A stretch of 64,000 nucleotides of DNA from Stakelama portus (GTDB taxonomy: Bacteria > Pseudomonadota > Alphaproteobacteria > Sphingomonadales > Sphingomonadaceae). Made by a program: the position numbers and the translations under genes. Positions within the stretch are counted from its first letter, which is position 1; the number at the start of each line of letters is the position of its first letter. The stretch covers positions 310,001 through 374,000 of the forward strand of contig NZ_QFZL01000002.1 in assembly GCF_003171655.1 (NCBI RefSeq), in the 5' to 3' direction. This document shows positions 16,115 through 24,605 of this stretch, piece by piece. The notes beneath the pieces were generated by a model. That model saw only the letters and a list, made by a program, of their open reading frames with translations. It had not been told where the DNA came from and ran no database searches.

Positions 16115-17023
16115 TCAGACCGCAGCTCGTACTGAGCGCATGAGCACATCATTCCAGTCGTCACCGGATAGCTCCGGGCGCCTGGTGACAATCAGCCGCC
16201 CTTCGCAAGCGTAAGCCTCGCGCGCGCGTTCCTCAGCAAGGTGCCCGCCCGCATCATTGTCGACAAAGAGATACAGCTGCCGCACCGATTCCGGGATGGT
16301 GGCCAGACCGAAGCGTTCGTTTCCCAGCGTCGCCCAGCAGGGAACATTGAACATTTGCATCGCGGAGAGGGCCGTTTCGTTTCCTTCTGCGAGGCCAAGG
16401 CGCCCCCCCTCCGGGTACGCGAAACGCACCGCGCCAGAACCGGGACTACCTAACGCACGCCTGGGCTGATCGAAAGAAGCCAAGCTGGTTTTGTCCAGGT
16501 CAAGGAAGGAGCGGTGCAGCGCCAGAATTCCGGCATCATTGCGCACGGCCGCCACCATCGCGGGTAGAAACCGGACAGCACCCTTTGGCCCCAGCGGCAT
16601 ACGCGGGTGGAAACGCAGCTCCGGCGAAGCAATCGTGATGCCTCTGGACGCGAGGTACTTCTCGGCGGGGCTGCCAGCGATGGTCGACGCCTCACGCCAG
16701 AGCCTCAGCGCATTGCGATTGGCGACTTCCTCGCGCGGTTCGGCCACGATCGGACCACTCGTGCCATCGAACAGGTCCGCAATTCGTATTCCGAGCCCGG
16801 CCATGGCTTCTATCACCGCGTCGTTCGTGCAGCCGGCAAAGCAATGAACAAGGATTGCGCGCTTTCCGAGTGTGATGCTTAGCGAAGGAGTGCGGTCGTC
16901 GTGGGCCGGGCAGCAGCACATTCCGCGCGAACGCGACCAGGCACCGCCCAGCTGCTCGACTATCTTGCGCGCGCGGTTTTCCAGTTGCAGACCTTGGAAT
17001 TGGGATGATCGGTGTTGGTGCAT
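16115..17023 (-). CDS. CHC2 zinc-finger/TOPRIM primase-like protein
   Basis: 302 residues from ATG 17023 (MHQHRSSQFQ), which has GGAGA about 8 bases upstream; the longer frame to 17089 lacks a site. The N-terminal zinc finger of the DnaG/CHC2 type is CCCPAHDDRTPSLSI with a later VHCFAGC (about residues 36-67). The TOPRIM-like C-terminal half includes GGRLGLAEGNETALSAMQ, where the Glu after GLAEG is the expected catalytic residue, and LYLFVDNDAGG carrying the DxD-like Mg2+ site. This is the layout of plasmid and ICE primases that lay down primers on incoming single-stranded DNA. It is transcribed away from the lytic transglycosylase, and a LexA-type box sits between the two. Confidence 0.8.
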   Translation of the reverse strand: MHQHRSSQFQGLQLENRARKIVEQLGGAWSRSRGMCCCPAHDDRTPSLSITLGKRAILVHCFAGCTNDAVIEAMAGLGIRIADLFDGTSGPIVAEPREEVANRNALRLWREASTIAGSPAEKYLASRGITIASPELRFHPRMPLGPKGAVRFLPAMVAAVRNDAGILALHRSFLDLDKTSLASFDQPRRALGSPGSGAVRFAYPEGGRLGLAEGNETALSAMQMFNVPCWATLGNERFGLATIPESVRQLYLFVDNDAGGHLAEERAREAYACEGRLIVTRRPELSGDDWNDVLMRSVRAAV

Positions 17024-17104
17024 GGGGGCATCTCCATCGTAACGTGCCTCCACCCGCGCAGCCTCCGCTCTGCGTCGCTGACGTTTCATTTTCCTACATC
17101 AGAT

Positions 17105-17119
17105 GTTCTATATATGTTC
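17105..17119. promoter_or_regulatory. LexA-type SOS box in the primase/transglycosylase divergent promoter
   Basis: GTTC (17105-17108), seven bases TATATAT, GTTC (17116-17119): a perfect GTTC-N7-GTTC match. The AT-rich centre is the only such stretch in this 127-bp spacer and is also the likeliest -10 region for one or both directions. The box starts 82 bp before the primase-like start and ends 32 bp before the transglycosylase start. Confidence 0.55.
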
Positions 17120-17150
17120 TTTCCCGATTCGGCCATCAAAGGATTGGGGA

Positions 17151-17810
17151 ATGAGACTGAAATGGACAGTAGCTGCTGCGGCAACGACAGGATTTGGGTT
17201 CGCGCTCCCCGCTCACGCGCAGGAGATGGAGCCCCCTCAGATGACCGTTGCTTCGGAATTGACGACCGATGGCTTCCGCGTTGCAGAAGGAACCGATGGC
17301 TTTCGTCTCGTCGAACACGGCATTTGGAGAATGCCTCCAGCGGGCTCGTCCGAGCCGTCGGCTACCGATGCGGGTCGAACCTATCTGCCCTATCGATATC
17401 CAAAGCCCCAGGGCAGCGCGCCATCCGGCTTCCGTCGGGCAAGCTACCTTCCTCATGTTTACGCCGCTGAGGCTCAATATTCGCTACCAAGGGGCCTTCT
17501 CGACGCGCTTGTATGGACGGAGTCCCGATATAATCCCTTGGCGATCAGCAAGGCTGGCGCCGCAGGTTTGGGCCAATTGATGCCAGGTACAGCGCGGGAC
17601 CTTGGCGTTTCAAATCGCTTCGATCCCAAGGCGAACATCTTGGGTGCGGCCCGATACCTACGCCAGATGCTCGACAAGTTCGGGGTAGTTCATCTGGCCC
17701 TCACCGCCTACAATGCAGGTCCCGGTGCCGTCGAGCGCGCCGGCGGTGTTCCACGCAACGGCGAGACGCCGGCCTATGTGCGCGAAGTGCTGCGCCATTG
17801 GCGTTTTTGA
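17151..17810 (+). CDS. Secreted lytic transglycosylase (SLT/VirB1-like)
   Basis: 219 residues from ATG 17151 (MRLKWTVAAAA), behind an AAAGGATTGGGGA ribosome region; an upstream in-frame ATG at 17103 overlaps the SOS box and is less likely. A Sec signal peptide ends at AHAQ-E. The C-terminal SLT domain (about 100-215) has WTESRYNPLAISKAGAAGLGQ, whose Glu is the catalytic acid, then GLGQLMPGTARDLGV and LTAYNAGPGAV, all standard for goose-type transglycosylases that cut peptidoglycan. On mobile elements such enzymes open the wall for the conjugation channel. The DUF5818 gene follows after 12 bp, so the two probably form an operon. Confidence 0.85.
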   Translation: MRLKWTVAAAATTGFGFALPAHAQEMEPPQMTVASELTTDGFRVAEGTDGFRLVEHGIWRMPPAGSSEPSATDAGRTYLPYRYPKPQGSAPSGFRRASYLPHVYAAEAQYSLPRGLLDALVWTESRYNPLAISKAGAAGLGQLMPGTARDLGVSNRFDPKANILGAARYLRQMLDKFGVVHLALTAYNAGPGAVERAGGVPRNGETPAYVREVLRHWRF

Positions 17811-17822
17811 GCGGGGGGCATT

Positions 17823-18020
17823 GTGAGTGCAGGTCGAATACGCGTGTCGGGGATGTTAAGCCGCGGTAGACGCGGAATGTTCCTGACCACGACAGACGAA
17901 GTCGTCTGGATCATCGAGAGCGACGAACTCGAATGCGAATTCGTCGGATCAGCGGTGATTGTCGAGGGGGTTGTCGCAGGTCGAGATCGTTTGCGCGCAG
18001 ACTGGATGGGACCGGTCTGA
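17823..18020 (+). CDS. DUF5818-like small protein
   Basis: 65 residues starting at GTG 17823, just after a GGGGGG stretch. The short beta-rich sequence (MFLTTTDEVVWIIES, then VGSAVIVEGVVAGRDRL) resembles the small OB-like DUF5818 proteins common in sphingomonads, in which a short barrel ends in VTVEG-type and DxL motifs. No function is known. It follows the transglycosylase by 12 bp and precedes the convergent integrase by 15 bp. Confidence 0.5.
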   Translation: MSAGRIRVSGMLSRGRRGMFLTTTDEVVWIIESDELECEFVGSAVIVEGVVAGRDRLRADWMGPV

Positions 18021-18035
18021 TCGAAGCCATCGATA

Positions 18036-19289
18036 TCAGGCTGCGCGCTTTCCTGCCTTCTTGATGTCGATCACCTTCCCGCCGCTCAGATAGTCAGCCC
18101 AGTCCTGCATCATCCGACGCCGAGGAGCCAGGTATTCAGCGGCATTGTAAGCTCCACGCACGTCGTTTTTCTCCGAATGCGCGAGCTGTAGTTCGACCCA
18201 ATCCTCATGGTATTTCCTGATCCACACGGGCGGCATACCGAACTCGACCAACTGCTCATTGGCCCAGGTGCTCGCCAAGCCCCGGAAGCCGTGTACGGTT
18301 TGGCGGCTGTGGTATCCGAGACGGTAGAGCGCGTAGATCATTGTGTTCTCTGAAAGCGGCTTGTTCAGGCCATTGCCCGGGAAGAGAAACTCGCCAGGCG
18401 CTGCTGTTATCATGGATTTCGCGATGTGCGTTGCCTGCTGCGAGAGGGGTACCAAATGCTCTCGTCCCATCTTCATTCGCTCGGCTGGTATCCTCCAGAC
18501 GGGTGATTTCCCGCCCAGGTCCTCAAACTCGGATTTGGCGGCGAAACGCAGTTCCTTGGTTCGAACCCAAGTCAGGAGCGCAAAGAGAACTGCCTCACGG
18601 GTGATCGCGGACCGTCGTTCGCCCTCTTCCTGGTAGGCATGCAGCTTCTCGATGAATGCGGGCAACTCGCTGAGCGGCAGCCGGCTCATATGCTTCACTC
18701 TTGGTCGCGGCTTTAGAGCCCCGCGCAAATGCGTCGTCGGATCGTTCGAGGCCAGACCACACGCGATTGCGAACTGGAAGACTTGCCCCACCCCTTGTTT
18801 CGCACGCCGGCTGATATCGAGCGCGCCTCTTGCTTCGATCTTGCGGATCATGGCCAGGACGTCGGGTGCCGTGATTTCATTCACGAATTTCTCGCCGATG
18901 ACTGGAAAGACGTCCCTTTCCATGCGCGACCAGACGCGTTCGGCATGCGCGGCATTCAACGCGCTCTTTCGATTTTCATGCCAGCGCTTTGCGACATCGA
19001 AGAAGGTGGCTCCTTCCTGCGAGATCACTTCTCCCTTGGATTTCATTGGATCCTTGCCCTCGGCTAGCAACGCCTTTGCGGCTGTGCGCTTGTCGCGCGC
19101 GGCAGCTATCCCGAGATCTGGGTAAGCGCCGAAGGAGAGCAACTTCTCCTTGCCCGCGAAGCGGTACTTCATCCGCCATAACTTTGACCCGTTCGGCTGT
19201 ACGAACAGGAACAAGCCCTCCCCGTCGGCCATCTTGTAGGCGCGCTCGCGTGGCTTGGAATTTCGGGCCTGAATCTCCGTGAGAGGCAT
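18036..19289 (-). CDS. P4-type tyrosine integrase (DUF4102 N-terminal domain)
   Basis: 417 residues. The start is placed at ATG 19289 (MPLTEIQARNSKPRERAYKMADGEGL), the usual first residues of this family, with AAGGAG 11 bases upstream; the 58 extra residues of the longer frame are untypical and overlap the repeat region. The DUF4102 domain (1-90) is followed by the core-binding SAM-like domain and the catalytic domain. Catalytic residues visible include Arg in LTWVRTKELR, His-x-x-Arg in TVHGFRGLAS, and a late YNAAEYL tyrosine. Such integrases recombine the element into tRNA 3' ends, and the tRNA-Met gene lies directly behind the 5' end of this gene. All key residues appear intact, so the element may still be excisable. 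Confidence 0.9.
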   Translation of the reverse strand: MPLTEIQARNSKPRERAYKMADGEGLFLFVQPNGSKLWRMKYRFAGKEKLLSFGAYPDLGIAAARDKRTAAKALLAEGKDPMKSKGEVISQEGATFFDVAKRWHENRKSALNAAHAERVWSRMERDVFPVIGEKFVNEITAPDVLAMIRKIEARGALDISRRAKQGVGQVFQFAIACGLASNDPTTHLRGALKPRPRVKHMSRLPLSELPAFIEKLHAYQEEGERRSAITREAVLFALLTWVRTKELRFAAKSEFEDLGGKSPVWRIPAERMKMGREHLVPLSQQATHIAKSMITAAPGEFLFPGNGLNKPLSENTMIYALYRLGYHSRQTVHGFRGLASTWANEQLVEFGMPPVWIRKYHEDWVELQLAHSEKNDVRGAYNAAEYLAPRRRMMQDWADYLSGGKVIDIKKAGKRAA

Positions 19290-19290
19290 T

Positions 19291-19342
19291 GGGGGTATCG
19301 CTCCTTTCCGATACTCCGCGAAAATACCCCCAAAATACCCCC
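19291..19342 (-). repeat. Direct and inverted repeats over the integrase ribosome site
   Basis: Two tandem perfect copies of AAAATACCCCC (19321-19331 and 19332-19342) and one inverted copy GGGGGTAT (19291-19298) that touches the integrase start codon. In the mRNA the block before the ATG can pair with either upstream copy and would enclose the AAGGAG site in the loop. The repeats may also be arm-type sites for the integrase or an excisionase. Confidence 0.5.
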
Positions 19343-19467
19343 ACACCAAATCCGGCTGCATGTGGAAGACCATGGGCGCATGCGGACGCGAATCACCCGC
19401 AACCCTCTGCTTTTCTTTCGATTTTCGGAAAAATGCGGAAGCTAGTGGAAGCTTCCGGATCAAGGAA

Positions 19468-19544
19468 TGGTAGCGGAGGAGGGACTTGAACCCCCGACAC
19501 GCGGATTATGATTCCGCTGCTCTAACCAGCTGAGCTACTCCGCC
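19468..19544 (-). tRNA. tRNA-Met (anticodon CAT), CCA encoded
   Basis: A cloverleaf on the minus strand: acceptor GGCGGAG paired to CTCCGCT (G-U at the first pair), D-arm AGCTCAGCTGGTTAGAGCA, anticodon stem GCGGA/TCCGC with loop ATCATAA giving CAT, T-loop GTTCAAG, and CCA at 19470-19468. The 3' end faces the integrase, making this the probable integration target. The elongator form is most likely, although a CAT anticodon could also be the lysidine-modified isoleucine tRNA. Confidence 0.95.
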
Positions 19545-19599
19545 CCAATGGCCCGATGGGCTCGGCGAGCGCGCCACATAAGTCGGGTACGGGCGGCGG

Positions 19600-20121
19600 T
19601 CAAGCGAACATGTGCCGCGAATGCGCGTCCCATGGTCCGCCGCGATACCACCAGCTTGCCAGCCCGGCGATTTGCAGCGGCATGGGCACGAAATCCGCAC
19701 GCATTTCCGTAAGCAGTCTGCGCGCCGCCGGGCGGTCGACCTTGTTCTGAATGGTGACATGCGGCCGCCATCCGGCCCGGTCCTGCGGCAGGAGCAGCGG
19801 AGCAAAGGCATCGGCAAGCGTGTCGCGGACATCCTCCAGCCCCGGACTATCGATTCGCAGTGCAACGCCGCCGCCCAGATCGATGACGCCCGCAATCCGT
19901 GCCGCCGGGGCCCGAATTCCGCGCGTCGCCGCCGACAGCCGTTGCTTGAGTTCCGGGCCAAGGCCGGGCGGCAGATGATGGAACAAGGTGCAATGCGCCG
20001 GTACCAGGTTCCGCTCGGGCGGGAAGTGGCGCCGCCGCAATCCATCGAGCCGGGCGAAATCCTGGGCGCCGAACAGCGCCGTGACGATCAGCGGCGCGAG
20101 ATCGGCAGTTGCTTCGTTCAA
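19600..20121 (-). CDS. 2H phosphoesterase (2'-5' RNA ligase/LigT-like)
   Basis: 173 residues if started at TTG 20121, which overlaps the kup stop codon in the sequence TTGA; no ATG lies in a sensible place and the longer frame runs inside kup. Two H-x-T-h motifs define the family: [11 protein letters not shown] near residue 50 and [10 protein letters not shown] near 127, placing two catalytic histidines in a bilobal fold. Relatives act on 2'-5' or cyclic phosphodiester bonds of RNA. The substrate is unknown here. The close overlap indicates co-transcription with kup, with no obvious functional link. Confidence 0.75.
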   Translation of the reverse strand: MNEATADLAPLIVTALFGAQDFARLDGLRRRHFPPERNLVPAHCTLFHHLPPGLGPELKQRLSAATRGIRAPAARIAGVIDLGGGVALRIDSPGLEDVRDTLADAFAPLLLPQDRAGWRPHVTIQNKVDRPAARRLLTEMRADFVPMPLQIAGLASWWYRGGPWDAHSRHMFA

Positions 20122-22046
20122 ATCTCGACCTGGCTGCCCAGTTCGACGACTCGATTGGTCGGCAGCTTGAAGAACTCCATCGCGCTTTCCGCGTTGCGCA
20201 GCATCCAGGCGAAGACCTTTTCGCGCCACACCATCATCCCCGGCTTGGCCGAGGGAAGCAGCGTCTGCCGCGCGAGGAAGAAGCTGGTGTCCATCATCTT
20301 GAACTCTGCGCCGCAGCTGTGCACGCGTTTGAGCGCCGCGGGCACATCGGCATCCTGCATGAAGCCATAGCGGATCACCATGCGGTGGAATCCCTTGCCC
20401 AGATCCTCGATCTCGACGCGCTTCTTTTCGGCCACGAACGGCTCGTCGATGATCTTCACGGTGAGCAGGATCACGCGCTCATGCAGCACCTTGTTGTGCT
20501 TGAGGTTGTGCAGCAGCGCGTGCGGCACCCCTTCGGGAGTCGAGGTCATGAACACGGCCGTGCCGCCGACGCGGGTTGCCGAATTGGCCGCGCTTTCGAT
20601 GAAGATCTTCACCGGCATCGCGCTTTCGCGCAGCCGCTCCATCATCAGCTTGCGGCCCTTCGACCAGGTGGTGAGCAGGCCGAAGATCACGAAGCCGACC
20701 GTCAGCGGGAACCAGCCGCCATCGGGAACCTTGGTCAGGTTCGCCGCGAAATAGGCGCCATCGACCAGCAGGAAGAGCGCGAGCAGCGGAATGGCGTAGC
20801 GTTTCTTCCACTTCCACAGCACGAACAGGACGACGCCGAGCAGGCAGGTGTCGATCAGCATCGCACCGGTAACGGCGATGCCATAAGCCGAAGTGAGGTT
20901 CGACGAGCTCTGGAACGTCACCACCAGCAACAGCACCATCGCCATCAGCAGCCAGTTGATCAGCGGAATATAGATCTGGCCCGCCGTGGCGGCGCTGGTG
21001 TGTTCGATGCGCAGGCGCGGCATGAAGCCCAGCTGGATCGCCTGTTGCGTTACCGAGAATGCGCCCGAAATCACGGCCTGAGACGCAATGATCGCCGCAG
21101 CAGTCGCGATGCCGACCAGCGGCAGCTGCAGGCTTTGCGGCGCCAGCAGGTAGAATGGGCTTTCCAGCGCGATCACGCCGTCGCGGATCAGCAGCGCCCC
21201 CTGCCCCATATAATTGCACATCAACGCCGGCAGGACGAAGACCAGCCAGGAAACACGGATCGGGTTGCGGCCGAAATGGCCCATATCGGCATAGAGCGCC
21301 TCGGCCCCGGTCACGGCCAGCACCACCGACCCCAAAGCCAGGAAGGCCGCCAGCGGATCATGGGCAAAGAACAGCACCGCGAAATGCGGCGAAAAGGCCT
21401 GGAGCACCTGCGGCGTCTTGAGGATGCTGAGGATACCCAGCACTGCGATCGTCGCGAAATAGATCAGCATGATCGGGCCGAAAAAGGCACCGACGCGCGC
21501 CGTGCCGGTCCGCTGGATCGCGAACAGGCCGACCAGAATGATAATCGCGAGCGGAATCACCCAATCTGAAAAGGCCGGCGAAGCGACCGAAAGCCCCTCG
21601 ACCGCGCCGAGCACCGACACGGCGGGGGTAATCATGCTGTCGCCATAGAATAGCGCCGTCGCGAACACGCCGAGCAGGATGATGCCGCGCGTCCAGCGCC
21701 GTTCCTTTGTACGGCCCGATATCAGCGCCAGCAGCGCCAGGCTGCCGCCCTCGCCCTTGTTATCCGCGCGCATGATGATCGTGACATATTTCAGCGTCAC
21801 CACGATCATCATCGACCAGAACATCAGGCTGATGACGCCCATGATGTGCAGGGTGTCCAGATCGAGCCGGTGATGGCCCGCAAAGGTTTCGCGGAACGCA
21901 TAGAGCGGGCTGGTGCCGATATCGCCGAACACGACGCCGACTGCGGCGATCGCAAGTTTCCACAGCCCCTGCGGATGCGCATGGGCTCCATGTTCGTCAG
22001 GCAGGATCTCGGCAGCCGCCCCGGGCTTGCCGTCGGTTTCGCTCAC
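20118..22046 (-). CDS. kup: KUP-family potassium uptake protein
   Basis: 642 residues, inner-membrane proton-coupled K+ importer. It starts with GTG at 22046 ([13 protein letters not shown]). The family signature [15 protein letters not shown] lies in the first membrane segment; about 12 transmembrane segments fill residues 30-460, including [19 protein letters not shown], and a cytosolic C-terminal domain follows. Length and motifs are those of a full KUP protein. The 2H phosphoesterase gene overlaps its stop. Upstream is a 145-bp spacer shared with the end of the lrp gene. Confidence 0.95.
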   Translation of the reverse strand: MSETDGKPGAAAEILPDEHGAHAHPQGLWKLAIAAVGVVFGDIGTSPLYAFRETFAGHHRLDLDTLHIMGVISLMFWSMMIVVTLKYVTIIMRADNKGEGGSLALLALISGRTKERRWTRGIILLGVFATALFYGDSMITPAVSVLGAVEGLSVASPAFSDWVIPLAIIILVGLFAIQRTGTARVGAFFGPIMLIYFATIAVLGILSILKTPQVLQAFSPHFAVLFFAHDPLAAFLALGSVVLAVTGAEALYADMGHFGRNPIRVSWLVFVLPALMCNYMGQGALLIRDGVIALESPFYLLAPQSLQLPLVGIATAAAIIASQAVISGAFSVTQQAIQLGFMPRLRIEHTSAATAGQIYIPLINWLLMAMVLLLVVTFQSSSNLTSAYGIAVTGAMLIDTCLLGVVLFVLWKWKKRYAIPLLALFLLVDGAYFAANLTKVPDGGWFPLTVGFVIFGLLTTWSKGRKLMMERLRESAMPVKIFIESAANSATRVGGTAVFMTSTPEGVPHALLHNLKHNKVLHERVILLTVKIIDEPFVAEKKRVEIEDLGKGFHRMVIRYGFMQDADVPAALKRVHSCGAEFKMMDTSFFLARQTLLPSAKPGMMVWREKVFAWMLRNAESAMEFFKLPTNRVVELGSQVEI

Positions 22047-22191
22047 GGACGGCTCGTTCGGGCCGATTGAAAATACAACTTGGTCATTGGCGACCGGTTT
22101 CTTCTCGTCTCGGGACGCGCGGCGTTAGCACGCACCCTGTTGCACCGCAACGGTGGAGCGAAAACCGTCGAAAAAGCCCGGAAACACGCCA

Positions 22192-22665
22192 CTATTCCGA
22201 CCCGAACAGTGCGTCGGCCTCGGCGCGGGTGGGCACGGATCGCAAAACAAAGCTGCTGTTGATGGTAACGACTCCGGGAAGCCGGCCCAGCCGTTCGCGG
22301 TGCAACCGTTCATAATCGTCCAGATCGCGACACAATATCTTGAGCCGGTAATCCTGGCTCCCCGATACCAGCGCGCATTCGACCACGCCGTCGATTTCCG
22401 CCACCGCGCGTTCGAATTGCGCCAGATCCTCCTCGACCTGCGTGCCCAGCGTGATGTCGACCAGCGCGGTCACGCGAAAGCCGAGGCGGCGATGCCCCAG
22501 ATGCGCGCCATAGCCGAGCAGATAGCCCGCCGCCTCCAGCGCCTGGATCCGCCGGGTGCACGCCGATTGCGACAACCCCGCCTGCATCGCGATGTCGGTT
22601 ACGGACGCGCGTGCGTCCCGGGCCATTAGTTTCAGAATTTTTCGATCAATTCTGTCAATCTGCAT
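22192..22665 (-). CDS. Lrp/AsnC-family transcriptional regulator
   Basis: 157 residues. The N-terminal winged HTH (MQIDRIDRKILKLMARDARAS... then DIAMQAGLSQSACTRRIQAL) is followed by the RAM/AsnC ligand domain, whose VECALVSGSQDYRLKILC stretch carries the usual effector-binding Gly-x-x-Asp-Tyr. It is divergent from the alanine dehydrogenase gene with 127 bp between. Divergent Lrp/ald pairs normally use alanine as effector to switch on ald, so that role is likely. The spacer contains AT-rich and palindromic elements that could be its binding sites. Confidence 0.9.
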   Translation of the reverse strand: MQIDRIDRKILKLMARDARASVTDIAMQAGLSQSACTRRIQALEAAGYLLGYGAHLGHRRLGFRVTALVDITLGTQVEEDLAQFERAVAEIDGVVECALVSGSQDYRLKILCRDLDDYERLHRERLGRLPGVVTINSSFVLRSVPTRAEADALFGSE

Positions 22666-22757
22666 GATTTCACCGAATTTTGTATTTCGGATGCATGATT
22701 ACTGTGGCGCAACTGTCTCGACAATGCAACTTTGCACGGATTCGTCCGTTGAATCCG
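22661..22757. promoter_or_regulatory. Lrp/ald divergent control region
   Basis: It contains an AT-rich imperfect palindrome CCGAA...TTCGG (22673-22690) around TTTTGTA, reminiscent of Lrp sites; a 9-bp direct repeat TGCATGATT (22661-22669 and 22692-22700); and a perfect 7-bp inverted repeat CGGATTC/GAATCCG with a 7-base centre (22737-22757), ending 36 bp before the ald start. Confidence 0.5.
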
Positions 22758-22792
22758 ACTATATCCGCCCGACAAAAGAACGGGAGAATATG

Positions 22793-23899
22793 ATGCGGAT
22801 CGGTGTTCCTCGGGAAATCAAAAATCACGAATATCGCGTCGGGCTGACGCCGCCGTCGGTCTCCGAACTCGTCGCCGCCGGGCATGAAGTCTTCATCGAA
22901 TCGACCGCCGGGCATGGCATCGATTTCGAGGACGCGGATTATGTCGCCGTCGGCGCGCAGATCCTGCCCGATGCCGCTGCCGTTTTCGCCGCGGCGGACA
23001 TGATCGTGAAGGTGAAGGAACCGCAGGCGCAGGAAATCGCACTGCTGGAGCCGCGCCACACGCTGTTCACCTATCTCCACCTCGCCGCCGACAAGCCGCA
23101 GGCCGAAGGGCTGATGGCGTCGGGCGCGACCTGCATCGCCTATGAAACGGTGACATCGCCTACCCGTTCGCTGCCGCTGCTCAAGCCGATGAGCGAAGTC
23201 GCCGGTCGCATGTCGGTTCAGGTCGGCGCGCATTATCTGGAAAAGGAACAGGGTGGTCGCGGCATCCTGCTCGGTGGCGTGCCGGGCGTGGCACCGGCGC
23301 GAGTCGCGATCCTGGGCGGCGGCGTCGCGGGCATCAATGCCGCGCAGATGGCGACGGGCCTTCGCGCCGACGTCACCATCTATGACATCAACAATGATCG
23401 GCTGGCCGAGCTGGACATGCATTTCGGCAGCCAGATCAAGACCGCCTATGCCAGCAAGGCCGCGGTCGCCGCGGCCGTGGAAAAGGCGCATCTGGTGATC
23501 GGCGCGGTGCTGGTCCCCGGTGCCGCCGCGCCCAAGCTGGTCACGCGCGACATGCTGAAGACGATGAAACGCGGCAGCGTGCTGGTAGATATCGCGATCG
23601 ATCAGGGCGGTTGTTTCGAAACGTCGAAAGCGACCACCCATGACGACCCGGTCTATGAAATCGACGGCGTCATTCATTATTGCGTGGCGAATATGCCGGG
23701 CGCGGTGGCGCGTACCTCCGCCTTTGCGCTCAACAACGCGACTCTGCCGTTCGTGCTGGCGATCGCGAACAAGGGCGCGGAGGCGGCGATGGCCGCCGAT
23801 CCGCATCTCGCCAATGGTCTCAATGTTTCCGATGGGAAGATCCGGCATCAGGCAGTCGCCGAGGCGCTCGATCTTCCTTTCACAGCCTGGTCGCGCTGA
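22793..23899 (+). CDS. ald: Alanine dehydrogenase
   Basis: 368 residues from the second of two adjacent ATGs (MRIGVPREIKNHEYRVGLTP), which gives the better spacing to GGGAG; the frame extends upstream but that part has no family similarity. It converts L-alanine and NAD+ to pyruvate, ammonium and NADH in the cytoplasm. Family motifs present are the N-terminal REIKNHEYRVG, KVKEPQ with the substrate Lys, the Rossmann loop ILGGGVAGINAAQMA, and DIAIDQGGCFETSKATTH. The normal family length is about 370. It is divergent from an Lrp regulator that probably controls it and convergent with the ccm operon. Confidence 0.95.
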   Translation: MRIGVPREIKNHEYRVGLTPPSVSELVAAGHEVFIESTAGHGIDFEDADYVAVGAQILPDAAAVFAAADMIVKVKEPQAQEIALLEPRHTLFTYLHLAADKPQAEGLMASGATCIAYETVTSPTRSLPLLKPMSEVAGRMSVQVGAHYLEKEQGGRGILLGGVPGVAPARVAILGGGVAGINAAQMATGLRADVTIYDINNDRLAELDMHFGSQIKTAYASKAAVAAAVEKAHLVIGAVLVPGAAAPKLVTRDMLKTMKRGSVLVDIAIDQGGCFETSKATTHDDPVYEIDGVIHYCVANMPGAVARTSAFALNNATLPFVLAIANKGAEAAMAADPHLANGLNVSDGKIRHQAVAEALDLPFTAWSR

Positions 23900-23913
23900 G
23901 CACTGCTCAGCGC
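23893..23913. terminator. Perfect 9-bp stem-loop over the ald and ccmI stops
   Basis: GCGCTGAGC, loop ACT, GCTCAGCGC. It spans the stop codons of the two converging genes. No T-run on either side, so termination strength is uncertain. Confidence 0.45.
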
Positions 23914-24605
23914 ACCGAGGTCGGCGGCTTCGGCGCACTCCCCCCCTCCAGCGCCGGGGCCGCCGCACCTGTGCGGGGATCGACACCTGCCTGCGCGAGC
24001 AGGCGATCGAGCAGCATCAACCGCTGCGCAATCTCATTGCGATAGGTCGCGTTTTCGGGCGTGAGCTCCAGCGCCCGCGCCCACCAGCGGCGCGCGCCGA
24101 CAAAATCATTCGCCCGGATCAGCGCGAGCCCCAGGAAGAAGGGCGGACCCGGATGATCGGGCCACAGCGCCAGCGCCTTGTCGAACGCCATCTGCGCCGG
24201 CGGGGTGATCATCCCGTCATGCTGCGCCATGGTGAAACCCAGCCAGGTCCATAAGGAAGCGTCGGACGGATCCTTGCGCACGCCGCCGATCAGCCAGATC
24301 ACTGCCTTTTCCGTATTGCCGTGGCTGATCATCGCGTCCGACGCGATCAGATAGCCGCGAGCCGAAGTCAGCTCGCCGAACATCTTGTTGCGCAAATCGA
24401 TCAGCACCGGATCGACGGGCGCGACTTCCTTATCGGCCGCGACCGGATCGCCCTTCAGCCCCGGGCTGCCCTGCCAGGCATAGCCCGCCGCGCCGAACAC
24501 CAGCGCCGCCAGCGCGAAGCTGCCCAGCTTTCCCGGAAAGCCCATCCGCCAGAGGATCAGGATCGCGCCCAGCGCGAGCAGCAGCAACAGCAACCAGCCG
24601 ATCAT
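23907..24605 (-). CDS. ccmI: Cytochrome c biogenesis protein CcmI (CycH-like, TPR)
   Basis: 232 residues from ATG 24605, which overlaps the ccmH stop (ATGA). Two N-terminal membrane helices (MIGWLLLLLLALGAILILW and FALAALVFGAAGYAW) precede a periplasmic domain with TPR-like repeats (about 105-210: AVIWLIGGVRKDPSDASLWTWLG, MAFDKALALWPDHPGPPFFLG, WARALELTPENATYRNEI). CcmI presents apocytochrome c to the heme-ligation complex CcmF/H. It is the last gene of the operon and a little short next to enterobacterial CcmI, as is common in sphingomonads. Confidence 0.85.
   Translation of the reverse strand: MIGWLLLLLLALGAILILWRMGFPGKLGSFALAALVFGAAGYAWQGSPGLKGDPVAADKEVAPVDPVLIDLRNKMFGELTSARGYLIASDAMISHGNTEKAVIWLIGGVRKDPSDASLWTWLGFTMAQHDGMITPPAQMAFDKALALWPDHPGPPFFLGLALIRANDFVGARRWWARALELTPENATYRNEIAQRLMLLDRLLAQAGVDPRTGAAAPALEGGSAPKPPTSVR

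Larger units (their letters stand above)
1..19467. mobile_element. Integrated mobile element (ICE/genomic island), right-hand part
   Basis: This stretch carries plasmid- and ICE-type genes (ParB-like, ArdC, strawberry-notch, primase-like, lytic transglycosylase, RES/Xre toxin-antitoxin) and ends with a P4-type integrase whose 5' end faces the 3' end of a tRNA-Met gene. That is the usual arrangement for islands inserted into tRNA 3' ends. No second copy of the tRNA 3' end is visible anywhere to the left within the window, so the other attachment site must lie before position 1. Housekeeping genes begin right after the tRNA. No relaxase or type IV secretion gene is inside the visible part, so whether the element is self-transmissible cannot be decided here. 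Confidence 0.85.

Noticed and set aside
1..19467. Second attachment site (copy of the tRNA-Met 3' end) and CRISPR arrays
   Set aside because: I looked for the tRNA 3' sequence and for regularly spaced repeats and saw neither inside the window.
19506..20045. Minus-strand frame across the tRNA-Met gene and the 2H phosphoesterase
   Set aside because: It overlaps the tRNA and has composition of an alternative frame; the overlapping frame with two HxT motifs is the real gene.
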